Shown here in pieces: positions 47,563 through 58,659 of a stretch of 64,000 nt of DNA. Source of the DNA: Thinopyrum elongatum (taxonomy: Eukaryota > Streptophyta > Magnoliopsida > Poales > Poaceae). The translations under genes were made by a program, and so were the position numbers. The notes below the pieces were generated by a model. It was given only the letters and a program-made list of their open reading frames with translations, searched no databases and had not been told where the DNA came from. Each line of letters opens with the position of its first letter. Within the stretch, counting starts at the first letter, position 1. The stretch is from assembly GCA_011799875.1 (NCBI GenBank), contig CM022298.1:284405395-284469394 (forward strand), given 5' to 3'.

Positions 47563-49275
47563 GGATCAGGACGTTTGACGAGCTCCCACACATTATTGAG
47601 CTTGAATTGCTGAAGCTCTTCTTGCATAGCTTGAATCCATTCTTGTTCCATGAAAGCTTCATCAACCTTTTTGGGTTTGGATATGGAGACGAATGCTAAG
47701 TGCCGCCAAGAGTTCGTTAGTTGCGTAGCTCTTGATCGAGTGAGTGGACTAGGTGCGTTGATGCTATCAATTATCTTCTCTATCTGAACTCCATTAGCTA
47801 CACGAGGATGAACATGGCAGATACTTTGCTGTTGCAGATCATTGTCTTCATTTTCAGTATTGTCTTCAGGTTCAGCATTGTCTTCATGCTGAACAGGAGC
47901 TGGAATCATGACTGCATCATCACCTTGTTCCTCAGTGGGTATGATTTCTCTAGTAACCATTAGCTTGATGGCTTCACTTGCAGGAACTTCATCTAGCACA
48001 TTTTGAGGGTGCTCCCTTTGCGAGCCGTTAGTCTCATCGAACCACACATCTACAGTTTCAACCACTTTATAGTGAAAGAGGTTGAAGACCGTGCGAATCC
48101 TTTCCGTAGCCAAGCATAAAACCCTCATGTGCTTTTGGTGCAAATTTGGAAGTGTGATGTGGATCCCTTATCCAACATCTAGCACCGAGGACTTTGAAAT
48201 AACTTACATTTAGCTTCTTACCAGTGAGTAGTTCATAAGATGTCTTCTTGACGAACTTGAAGATATACTCTGTTGATAATGTGGCATGCAGTATCAATGG
48301 CTGCAGGCCAGAACTTTCGCGGAGTCTTGTACTCATCAAGCATCGTGCATGCCATCTCAATAAGAGTCTTGTTCTTGCGCTCCATGACGCCATTCTGCTG
48401 AGGATTATATGGAGCAGATAGCTCATGCATGATGCCCAGAGTATCAAGATAAGTGTTGAGGCCGGTGTTCTTGAACTTAGTGTCATTTTCACTCCTGATG
48501 TGCTTGATCTTGTTGCCATAATTGGACATGTCATGATTGGCGAAACGCCTAAGACATCCTGCACTTCATTCTTATAGAGAATTAGGTGCACCCAAGTATA
48601 TCTATAGTAATCATCAACAATCACAAAGCCATATAGATGTGTAGTAGTAGTAGTAAGAATAAAGTAGTGAGTAGAGCCAAATAAGTCCATGTAAAGTAGC
48701 TCGAAAGGACGTGAAGTCGTCATGATCATATTCGAGGGATGTTTTGCCCTAGTCATCTTCCCAGCTTCGCAAGCACCACATAGATGGTCCTTCTTGAACT
48801 TGACGCCCTCAATCCCAATGATGTGCTTCTTCTTCACAAGGGTGTGCAAGTTCCTCATGCCTGTATGTCCTAGCCTTCGATGCCAAAGCCAGCACTCTAA
48901 AGCTTTTGCTAGAAGACATACGACAAGCTATGGTCCTGCGGAGAAATCTACCATGTACAGATCACCTCTTTGATAACCTTCGAAGACTTGGGATTTGTCA
49001 GAAGCCATTAGCACAAGACATCGATATTTTCCAAAGATCACAATCATATCAAGATCACAAAGCATTGAGACAAACATTAGGTTGTATCCAAGGGATTCAA
49101 CAAGCATCACTTTATCCATGTGTTGATCCTTTGAGACAGCAACCCTATCTAGACCCAATACCTTGCTTTTCCCAGTGTCAGCAAATGTGATATGGCTTTT
49201 TGAAGATGGTCGAAGAGTAGTTTCCATGAGAAGACTTCGATCACCAGTCATGTGGTTAGTGCAGCCACTGTCCAT
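47556..49275 (-). pseudogene. Copia protease and integrase (element H)
   Basis: Protease: MDSGCTNHMTGDRSLL, with the DSG catalytic triplet intact. The GAG-pre-integrase part has the zinc-binding pattern before LCGACEAGKMTRAKHP. Integrase core: LLYMDLFG, IVDDYYRYTWVHL, then RSENDTKFKN where RSDNGTEF is usual, and QQNGVMERKNKTLIEMA with the third acidic residue. The C-terminal region ends with the copia block LLTGKKLNVSYFKVLGARC and the linker to RT. Two frameshifts split the core (about 48530 and 48290), and another lies near 48100. It would insert the cDNA; here it is broken. Confidence 0.85.
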
Positions 49276-49282
49276 GATCCAT

Positions 49283-50046
49283 TCAGTGGCTTTCGGAGTT
49301 GTACCCTACAGAGCAGTTAGTAGGATAGTCTTCACTAAGAGTGTTGTGAAGAACAAACATGTATCGATAGAGATGTTCATCATAGGTAAGTGTAGTTGAG
49401 GATATGGTAGGACGATCATCAAAGAAACCAAGGATGAAATAAATGGTAAGACCATTTTGACATTGTATCTTGCGTCCAACAAGATTTTTCAGGTCCCCAA
49501 CATTGTCTTCAGAAGTCAATGTTTTTTGGCTGGAGACCCGACCCTGCAAGAGAAGTTAATTCTTCTTAACCACCCACATCTGAAGGGGTGGCTTAGAAGC
49601 AATAAGTCTAAGTGCTGCATCTGAGAATTTTGGCTTTGAAGCCCTAGCAAATAGTTTCGCATGAGGTGAATAGTACTCGAATGAATAAGTAGAAAAGTTC
49701 TTCGATTTGTGAACATAGTGGTTCAAAGAAACGTGCTCATATTCATGAGCCTAATGATAGTTTACCTGCAAAACATTGGCGTTAGGGTGACCATATGAGG
49801 TCCTCTTCCTATATGAAGACTTTGGGCCATATGAAACCTTTGGTCTGGGGTTTGTCATCTTCCCTGGTGGTGTCATGATGACATTCACTGGAAGCTTTTC
49901 AAGAAGACTTTTAGGCACCCGGATCTTTTTCATAGGGGACCCATTCCTGCAGTTAGTTCCAATAAACCTGGCAAACACTTCATCATTCCAATTTTGGAAC
50001 TGTTTATAATTGGAGTCAATGGACTCTTCAATGATGACGGGGTTAG
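49283..50046 (-). pseudogene. Gag C-terminal part of element H
   Basis: On the minus strand this begins just after the solo LTR and encodes FARFIGTNCRNGSPMKKI, LLEKLPVNVIMTPPGK and SYGPKSSYRKRTSYGHPNA, then a Tyr-rich part and MWVVKKN-like end. These are conserved blocks between the gag coiled coil and protease in this copia group. Frameshifts occur near 49750 and 49550. The frame meets the upstream half at 51693 if the solo LTR is removed. Confidence 0.75.
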
Positions 50047-50051
50047 CATAG

Positions 50052-51687
50052 TGTAGGATCGAAAGTAGGTCTAGAGGGGGGTGATTAGACTACTTGACCA
50101 AATAAAAATCTAGTCTTTTCCCAATTTTATGTCTTGGCAGATTTTAGCAACTTAGCACAAGTCAAGCAATTAACCTACACATGCAATTCTAAGAGTGTAG
50201 CAGCGGAAAGTAAAACATTGCATATGAAGGTAAAGGGAAGGGTTTGGAGAAGGAAAACGCAATGTAGACACGAAGATTTTTGGCATGGTTCCGATAGGTG
50301 GTGCTATCGTACATCCATGTTGATGGAGACTTCAACCCATGAAGGGTAATGGTTGCGCGAGTCCACGGAGGGCTCCACCCATGAAGGGTCCACGAAGAAG
50401 CAACCTTGTCTATCCCACCCTGGCCATCGCCCACGAAGGACTTGCCTCACTCGGGTAGATCTTCACGAAGTAGGCGATCTCCTTGCCCTTACAAACTCCT
50501 TGGTTCAACTCCAAAATCTTGTCGGAGGCTCCCAAGTGACACCTAACCAATCTAGGAGACACCACTCTCCAAAAGGTAATAGATGGTGTGTTGATGATGA
50601 ACTCCTTGCTCTTGTGCTTCAAATGATAGTCTCCCCAACACTCAACTCTCTCTCACAGATTTGGATATGGTGGAAAGATGATTTGAGTGGAAAGCAACTT
50701 GGGGAAGGCTAGAGATCAAGATTCTTGTGGTTGGATTGGAATGTCTTGGTCTCAACACATGAGTAGGTGGTTCTCTCTCAGAAAATGAGTAGTGGAAGTG
50801 TAGGCACGTTTTGATAGCTCTCCCTTGAATAGAGAATGGGGTGGAGGGGTATAAATAGCCTCCACACAAAATCCAACCGTTACACACATTTGACTCAATT
50901 CGGTCAGACCGAATGGAAGAACTCGGTGAGACCGATTCAATTCAAAATGTGAACGTTAGGATTCTCGGTGGGAGCGATATGATCAACTCGGTGAGACTGA
51001 TATGCTAGGGTTAGGGTAAAACCTCATCTCGGTGTGACTGATTGCATGAACACGGTGAGACCGATTTCAGCAATGAGCAAACAGAGAGTTGGTCAGGCAA
51101 ACTCGGTGGGACCGATCGCTCATTTTGGTGAGACCGAAACGTTAGAAAAGGGAAACAGAGAGTTTACATTGCGAACTCGGTAGGACCGATCACTCATTTC
51201 GGTGAGATCGAAACGTTACGAAGGGAAACAGAGAGTTTGCAATCCCATCTCGGTGAGACCGAACTGATTAGGGTTTCTGGCAGTGGCTATGTGAAAGGAA
51301 CTCGGTGGCGCCGGATAGATCAAATCGGTGGGGCCGAGTTTGATTTTGGGTTTAGGACATATTTGGATTGAGAAAGTGGTTGAGGGCTTTGGAGCATATC
51401 ACTAAGCACTTTGAGCAAGTAGACCATTAAGCAACACCTCATCCCCTTTTAATAGTATTGGCTTTTCCTATGGACTCAATGTGATCTTGGATCACTAAAA
51501 TAGAAATGTAGAGTCTTGAGCTTTTGCCAATATTTGTCCTTAGCATTTTGAGGGGTCCACATTTCTTGTCCATGTGCCATGCCAATCATTGAACTTTCTG
51601 AAATATTTAACTTGAAAGGATATTAGTTCAATGAGCTATATGTTGTTATGAATTACCAAAACCACCCGGGGATTAGTTGCACTTTCA
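50052..51687 (-). repeat. Solo LTR of a copia-type element
   Basis: 1636 bp. On the minus strand it starts TGAAAGTGCAACTAATCCCC and ends CTTTCGATCCTACA. No internal domain is attached. The flanks are CATAG (50047-50051) and CACAG (51688-51692), a 5-bp TSD with one mismatch. I know this LTR family as common in wheat, but the name is not certain. It interrupts the gag of H without loss of host sequence, as expected for LTR-LTR recombination after insertion. Confidence 0.85.
50890..51345 (-). promoter_or_regulatory. Array of TCGGT-n-ACCGA imperfect palindromes in the solo LTR
   Basis: About 13 degenerate copies of TCGGTGRGACCGA-like motifs are spread over 450 bp, just upstream (on the minus strand) of a TATA-like box at 50850-50857. 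Some are arranged in pairs with spacers containing GAAACGTTA and GGGAAACAGAGAGTTT. A U3 regulatory role is an inference. Confidence 0.5.
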
Positions 51688-51692
51688 CACAG

Positions 51693-52715
51693 TTATAGCC
51701 AGATAATGTGGATGGATCCACTGGAGGTTCCTTTGCAGCAACCCATGTGGTTTTGGGGTACTGCTCAGGTGTCCAGTATGAGCCATCAACATTCATGTTC
51801 CTTTCAAAACCCACACCCTCTTTCCTAGTGTTTCGATTCAGAATCTGCTTCTTTAGGACATCACATAGAGTGTGATGCCCTTTGAGGCTTTTGTACATGC
51901 TTGTTTCAAGCAATGTCTTCAACCTAGCATTCTCATCAGCAATAATAGTGGCATTCTCAGAAGCGGGGTTAGTTACCACATCAACAGTTGAAGATATGGC
52001 TATCTCAGAAGCATTTGAACATTCAGCTAAAGTCATAGCATTATCACAGTCAAGACATTTTAAGAAGGATGGAACAAATTCTTCCTGAGCGGTACTGATC
52101 TGTTGAGAGAGTAGTGAATCATTTTATTTTCAAAGATAATCATGAGACGCTCTTAGTTTTTCTAGATCTTGCTTCTTTGAAGATAATCGTAGGTCAGCTT
52201 CTCATGATCAGCTGAGAGGGTTTCATGATGACTTTCAAGTTCCTCATACTTAACACGAAGATTTTTTATGTCTTTGATTAAGGACTGAGTTTGATTCATT
52301 TCCTCGTCCAAGAGGTCATCGCTTTTGTCTAACATTTTTTGAACCTCTTCCATAGCAGTTTGTTGCTCAGTTGCAATTTTAGCAAGTGTCTTATAGCTAG
52401 GTTTGGATTCACAGTCAGAGTCATATTCACTAGAAGTCTGAAAGTAGGCATCCCGTGAGTTTACCAATGCGCCTTTTGCCATGAAGCAGTAGGTAGGAGT
52501 AGAGTCATCGTCATCATTGGCCTCAGCGTCGGCAACATGACCATTGTCTTCAGTGCTGAAGATGGACTTGGTGACGAATGCCGAAGCTAGAGCCAGGCTT
52601 GCAATGCCTGAATCAGATTCCTCCTTCGACTCCACTTTTGCCTCCTCAGAAGCAGACTCCTCCTCTGAATCCATTTCCATGCCGATGAATGCACGAGCTT
52701 TCAATGGTATAGCGA
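51693..52715 (-). pseudogene. Gag of element H, middle part
   Basis: The minus strand from 52715 gives VAIPLKARAFIGMEMDSEEE, an acidic stretch, YCFMAKGALV and SSEYDSDCESKPSYKTLAKI. A long coiled coil follows (QTAMEEVQKMLDKSDDLLDE, then NLRVKYEELESHHETLSADH). After a frame break at about 52160 come MYKSLKGHHTLCDVLKKQ and NVDGSYWTPEQYPKTTWVA, then the solo LTR. These are family-typical blocks of SIRE-like gag. The N-terminal gag core and zinc knuckle are not in view because foreign DNA begins at about 52716. Confidence 0.75.
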
Positions 52716-53676
52716 CCTGCTATACAAACGGTTTTTAACCCCTTTCAATGACTGCATTTCAAACTGCCGCTATGCCAGTGTGTGCGATAGGGGGGTCCTT
52801 CCCACACAACCCAGAAACCATCGGGGATAGGGAGTAGCAATGCATACGTTTTGCATAACTAAGCGTATGCGATGCCGACATCTATCCCAAACGCGAGTCT
52901 TCAGACAACTGTTTGTGATATCCCGAATATCCCAAACACTCCATCCTTGCTACTAGTTTGTGCTCGCATTACCATCGCAGTCGGACTTCCGTGGTGCTAC
53001 GTTTACGATGCGTGCCCCATCACAAATAGTTCATGATTATAGAACATGTATGATAAGCAAACAATCACACAAATTTACTTTTCCTCGACTGTATGCAATT
53101 CGGTGTAAGAGTGCATACAGTTTGTCCCTATAAAACTGTGTGCGAAGCTTGAATATATCCCACATGATTCATCTGTCGTACCCGCATCAGATGAAGGCCT
53201 ATTGCACGCATTCTTCTATGAGCAAACATTTATGATGGGCACGACATCATAAACACTCCATAATTGCCAAGCGTGTGTGATAAGATGACTTTTGGAAACA
53301 TTTAATAAGAAGGAACTGTGTGCGCTGTTGTTGATAATCTCACATGTTTTTTCTTGGCTGATCGTGTGTGCAGTAGAGATTCATCGTACACGTAGTGGAT
53401 TTGAGAAACGTGTCCGATCTCGACATTTATGACAGAGGTTTTGCTTTCGCAAACCATGTGCAGTGTACTGGCCTACAGAACCTAATTTATCCCTAATTTA
53501 ATCCTTGCATTTAAAAATCATAGATTTTGAATTTGAAATTTGGCAGTAACTTATTTCATACCGAACCATGTTTATTACAAATATAGGTTCAAGCCCGAAT
53601 GCATAATTTGATGCACAGGTACATATACTGAAGAACTACATAAGTACCAAGTAAAGAAATATGAACCACAGTTGTA

Positions 53677-54333
53677 CTAAAGACTGTAAAGAGAGAGGCG
53701 AAAGACATTCTGGTTGCTGGAGAAGGTGAAACGGAATGCCCATATTGTGCCCTCCTCCATGTGTAATGTGCGCACGACTCTAGGCCAACCCCTTGTGATG
53801 GCTGCCCGCCCATCCTTCACTGTCTTCATTAGGACTTCTCGATGCACATTGTAGGCTCGATGAAATACTTTAACCTTCATTGCATGTCCACCAATCATGT
53901 ACTTTGTGAGGTAATCTTGAGTAAACTGCTCTGGGAACCACTGCAAACGAAAAAGATTCAGACATTGTATGGGCAGTAAAAAGAGAAGGTTACAGAGTTT
54001 GTAGTTACCATCCTACAACTCACTGTTGTCTTGGATAGAGCGTAAACAAATAATTGGTTGCCACCATTCGTATCTTTTTGCTAATAATCCTTATCAGTTT
54101 CTTCACTTGATGCTGGTTCATGAATATCTCGTTGCCCCATACACAAAAAGGGTCGATGCGTGGATCTTTGCCAAGGACATATGTACCTACAAGCAACAAG
54201 TCAATATTAGAAGCTAAAAAGTGTCCAGGCTGGATCTATACGCACTACATTATGGAACGACGGGGGGAGTACAAGCCGAGGGATGAAACTAACCTCGGCG
54301 GAAAATGTTGGCCACTCCCGTTGTTGTCCTGCA
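53677..54333 (-). pseudogene. B3-like domain gene fragment with introns
   Basis: The last exon (53940-53677) reads WFPEQFTQDYLTKYM, then MKVKVFHRAYNVHREVLM and the block DGRAAITRGWPRVVRTLHM, EEGTIWAFRFTFSS, ending LSLYSL. The pattern ITxGWxxxV...EGxxxxFRF is that of a plant B3 DNA-binding domain. A 68-bp GT-AG intron (53941-54008, phase 0) joins it to an exon (54009 to about 54190) ending GGNQLFVYALSKTTVSCRM, with a frameshift and a TAG upstream near 54065. A further short exon at about 54292-54328 (DNNGSGQHFPP) has an acceptor TATGCAG. If the domain call is right, this was a nuclear DNA-binding protein. It may belong with the exon at 55380-55892. Confidence 0.5.
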
Positions 54334-54765
54334 TAAGTAGTGGAAAGGCATGATAAGTACATCAACCTTGACATCAAACAAATATAGCCAAGGTAAACAA
54401 CATCATCTCCAAATGATAGCTTGAATGTGTTGGTTTCAGCATGCTATTAAAGTGGATATAAAATGGAAGGGAATGTTAACTACAACAAGCTTAACAGCCA
54501 CCAAATATTGTAATTCAAACTGGTATTGTTGAAAATGAATAGAACATAGCTCATGCTTAATAATCACACTAGATAAATGTGTAAAACTGAAATAAAGAGC
54601 ATGTGTTTACTACACTAGGCAGAACAGGAACCAAATATAGCCGTTCAAACTGGTATTGATGAAATCGAATTGCACAGTTCCGACTTGCACATAATGAACA
54701 TCACATTGTGAATAACTGAAATAAACAAGGCATATATGATCAGTATAAAAACCAAATATAGCCAC

Positions 54766-55034
54766 TGAAAACTGGACAGAGGCTCACTGCAACCAACCTA
54801 ACAAGCAAATACAGATAAACAGGGAATATGCTTGAAAACTGGACAAATGCTCACTGCAACCACCTAACAAGCAAATATAAATAAACAAGGCATCTGCTTG
54901 AAAACTGGACAAATGCTCACTGCAACCAATCTAACAAGCAAATACAGATAAACAAGGCATCTGCTTGATCACTGGACAAATGCTCACTACAACCAACCTA
55001 ATAACCAAATACAGATAAACAAGGCATCTACTCA
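54766..55034. repeat. Tandem array, about 67-bp unit, four copies
   Basis: The unit contains ACTGGACAAATGCTCACTGC and AACAAGCAAATACAGATAAA. It lies in a putative intron of the B3-like gene. The flanks 54340-54765 and 55035-55160 repeat 'accaaatatagcc' fragments and hold no gene. Confidence 0.8.
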
Positions 55035-55379
55035 CTATAAACAACCAAATATAGCCATTCGTGAAACTGAAGTGGATAATTCATACTTAAACATCACATA
55101 GCCCTATTGAACATTAAATTTTCGCATATCTGAAATAATTAAACACAGCACAGTTAAAACACCACATGGAAAAAGCTACTACAACAAAGGGTACGGGTTG
55201 GCTAGCTAGAAAAGTAAGATTTGCTGATAGGATATTGCCTCAATTGTCATGGACGGGATCCTTCCAGTTGGAAGAGCACATACCCGTGGTGCGCTCTCTG
55301 ATGTCGCAGATGGGCTATTTCACCTTGGAAGACCCTTTGTGGGTGCCCTCCTCGTGGTTGTGGTCGATGAGATCTGACT

Positions 55380-55892
55380 TGGCAATTGAGGATCCCAAGC
55401 CACCGTCGTAGAAAGTGTCGTTCAAAAATGAAAAATGGGCTCGATGGCGTACAAGGATCGCAAATCCATGACCGAGTGGTGGAGGAGATCAGCAGCAGGG
55501 TCTTCAAAGAAATCGACGGCGGTTGAACCATAGGGGTTGGGGATGGACCACTTAACTTGTCACATGGCCCATGTGAAGCCATCGCTGTCGACAAGCTTGA
55601 TGTCATAACCAACTTTCCCAAGATATAGTAATACACGAGCCCACTGACGTGAACCCTTCCGCATGGCAACATAGTCAACGTCCTCGCCGGCTTCCGCGGC
55701 GAGGTGTTTCTCCGGGATCAACAAGTCGGGACGAACAGTGGCCACCTCGCCATCGTCCGCCGAAGAGGCCATGATAAACCTCTTTTTGGCCGTACGCTCG
55801 TCGGGCTCCCCTGGATACGTGGTCAGGCTTAGGCGACGACTCTCTAGAGTAGGGGATGTGGATCTGGCAGGGAGGGACACCGCATGCCTCAT
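55380..55892 (-). pseudogene. Putative 5' exon of an unknown gene
   Basis: From ATG 55892 (MRHAVSLPARSTSP) the frame has GC-rich, host-like codon use. It runs through LSLTTYPGEPDERTAKKRF, DLLIPEKHLAAEAGEDVDY and LLYLGKVGYDIKLVDSDGF to a TGA at 55560-55562. It continues in the same frame through VKWSIPNPYGSTAVDFFEDP and DLLHHSVMDLRSLYAIEPIF to a second stop, where a one-base shift restores about 35 more codons. The TGA lies where a Trp would fit. No domain is recognised. About 400 bp upstream (55900-56300) is GC-rich and promoter-like. It may be the start of the B3-like gene on the same strand. Confidence 0.45.
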
Positions 55893-56441
55893 CTAAAAAC
55901 TCAGGGAGGCGACGGTATGGGAATCGCTGGGTAACCTAAACTTTATTATCTAAGATAGGAGGCACGGGCAGACCGGCAGCGGTCGGCAGCGGCGGCGGTG
56001 AGCTAGGGTTCGATGGAGGGTGGTGGACTGTGGAGGGGTGGTGTTTGAGGTTACGCCACGGCTACTGAAAGTTTAAGTAATGGTGGGTGGAGATGTTGGT
56101 GGACGAGGGAGGGCGACGGTTCAAATGCCTCGGCTGCTGGAATTTTACTATAAGGTCGATGGTGGAGGAGTGGGGGGAACGTTTGAAATACCGTGGGTAC
56201 TAAAATATGGGTGAAGGAATTGAAGCGGGGCGGGAGCAACCAAGATCGCACACGGTCCAAAAAGGATATGCGTGTATGATAATAAGGAAAAGCGGCGGAA
56301 CCACCGATTTTTGGATCGCTCAAGGCTGGTAGTTTGTTTTTAGATTCTAGCTAGCTGGTCTATCACACATGGTTTATCCTAATTTTTAGATGTAGACATG
56401 GCCTTCATCCTAAATAAACTACCCACCTTGAGCTTGCACAG

Positions 56442-56796
56442 TCGTGGTGATTTTACAGCGCACTAGCATTGCACACAGTTAAGCCAGTACCTCCACCCTT
56501 GCTCGCCCTTGCGCAGTCTTGGTGATCTTAATTCAACGCACTAGCATCGCACACGGTTGAGCCATTACCTCCACCATTGCTTGCGCTTGCACAATCATGG
56601 TGATTTTACAGCGCACTAGCATCACACACATTTAAGCCAGTACATCCACCGTTGCTTGCGCTTGCGTAGTCGTGGTGGTTTTACAGAGCACTAGCATCGC
56701 ACACGGTTAATCCAGTACCTCCACCCTTGCTTGCGCTTGCGCAGTCATGGTGATTTTACAACGCACTTGCATCATACACGGTTAAGACAGTGCACC
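56442..56796. repeat. Tandem array, 75-bp unit, about 4.7 copies
   Basis: Units start at 56442, 56517, 56595, 56670 and 56745, each with GTGATTTTACAGCGCACTAG-like heads and ACACGGTTAAGCCAGTAC-like middles. Confidence 0.88.
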
Positions 56797-57640
56797 CGTG
56801 TCTATTGCGCGTCATCCGAGTCTTCATATATAGCACCATTTGGCAGCAAAAAAACGTGAGAGAGGGCCAGAAGACAACCGCACCAGCATGTGGCCCAAAT
56901 ATATATGAATGAAAAGGGTGGTGTGTGATGTTCAAATTCCCAATGCACAACTTTGACCGTGCGGGCCCACGGGTGGGCGCGTCATCGAAGATCGGTGAGA
57001 GGGACCAGAAGTCAACAACCTCCTGGAAGTGGCCAAATATATGTAGGAATAAAGGGTGTTATGTTTAAAGACACAATGCACAACTTTGGTGGCACCTGCC
57101 TCGCAAACCGGAAAGTCCCCCTTGGATATATCTATAATGACAGTCTAAGGTCGTAGCTCGCTAGGGTGCTTGCCCCACCCCCACTTCATGCCAGCGGGAC
57201 GCATGCACATACTCATACTTTGGTCATACATGCATATTGCCATGACCTACCATAAGACGGACCAGTGAATCTATCGCTTGGTCAAACCACCACTGTTGTT
57301 GTCGATAAAAAATGGATAGAATACACCGCTTGGGCCAATAGATTGGACCACCATAAAAATCGCACAAGAGGGGCCACAAAATTAGCACCGCCTGCATGCG
57401 GCCCAAAATGATGTACGTTGGAAGGGGTGATGTGTTTTAAATATCAAATATGTACAATTTTGATGTCGCGACTACCTGTCGATACAAACAACCCCCATGA
57501 AAGCGTGGTAATTAAGGACGACATACGTAGGGTGCGATGTCGGTCCAACCCACCAATTCGAGCGTGTGGGAGGGAGTCCTGAGAATGCATGAGCTCGAAA
57601 TTTGCTCGAACATGTCACCGTGACCTGCCCTAACACTAAC
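56797..57640. other. Diverged flank of the 363-bp array
   Basis: No gene is seen. Recurrent ATGCACAACTTTGA-like and 'catgcggccc' fragments suggest older units of the neighbouring array. Confidence 0.4.
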
Positions 57641-58365
57641 TAGGAGGAATCCATTCATGTCCAAACCCCCTCGTTATCGGTCAAAGGGATGATATATATA
57701 GACCCCATGGAGCCCAGATATGTGTGTCGTCTAAAACCGCACAAGGGAGACAGGGTCTATCAGAAGAGACCCCCTATACCCTGCATGCGGCCCAAAAATA
57801 TGTATGGGTGGTGTGTGATGTGTTCAAATCCCAAATGCACAACTTCGATGGGGCACCAACTACATTACAAACCAAACACCATACCCCCAAGCCAGGTTCA
57901 AGACGTATGATGCTAGTTCCCCAACTTCGAGGTGGGCGCAGGGGGGGGGTATCGTCCAACGCATGTGCTCAAACTTAATTTGGTCAAACATGGCACATAG
58001 AGCTAGGAGGAATCCATTCATGGCCAAACCCCCTCATTATCGGTCAAAGGGATGATATATATAGACCCCAAGGAGCCCACAGATATGCGTGTCATCTAAA
58101 ACCACACAAGGGAGACAGGGTTGATCAGAAGAGACACCCTATACACTGCATGCAACACAAAAAAATGTATGGGTGGTGTGTGATGTGTTGAAATCCCCAA
58201 TGCACAACTTCGATGGGGCACCAACTACAATGACAAACCAAACAGCATACCCCAAGCTAGGTTCAAGACATACGATGCTAGTTCCCCAACTTCGAGGCGC
58301 TGGAGGGGGGTATCGTCCAACGGATGTGCTCAAACTTAATTTGGTCTAACATGGTACACAGAGCA
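57641..58365. repeat. Tandem duplication, 363-bp unit, two copies plus decayed third
   Basis: 57641-58003 and 58004 to about 58365 align throughout, including GTCAAAGGGATGATATATAT and the CACAAGGGAGACAGGGT block. A shorter decayed copy follows to about 58480. Confidence 0.85.
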
Positions 58366-58659
58366 AGAGGAAACCGTCATGGTCAAACCCTTCTCATACA
58401 TTGGGTCAAAGTGTTAGATGAGGAACCCGTCATGGTCAAACCATTCTCGTACGTTGGGTCAAAGGGATAGATTGCGTGGGCCCATAAATCTCGATCATTC
58501 TCCGATTTTTTAAAACAAGAAATAACAAGAAAAAAACATCATTCTACAAATTAACAAAGAAGGAAGCGCAAGCTAGCACGACGCGTGCGTACAGTGATTA
58601 CCCACGGGTGCCAGCCGATTGACCAGAACTACTTTAAATAGTCACGGATCGTTTCGCCT

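Larger units (their letters stand above)
38423..52715 (-). mobile_element. Element H, Ty1/copia (SIRE/Maximus-like) with a second ORF
   Basis: On the minus strand the order is gag (52715 to 49283, split by a solo LTR), protease, integrase, reverse transcriptase, RNase H (ends 46312), a promoter-like region, a second ORF (45016-40797), the LTR start region and the LTR (40284-38941). A further internal-end piece and the start of another LTR follow (38940-38423). The order PR-INT-RT-RH is diagnostic of copia. A long gag with a coiled-coil part and an extra ORF after pol are features of the SIRE/Maximus lineage. The 5' LTR and gag N-terminus are not in view. Confidence 0.82.
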
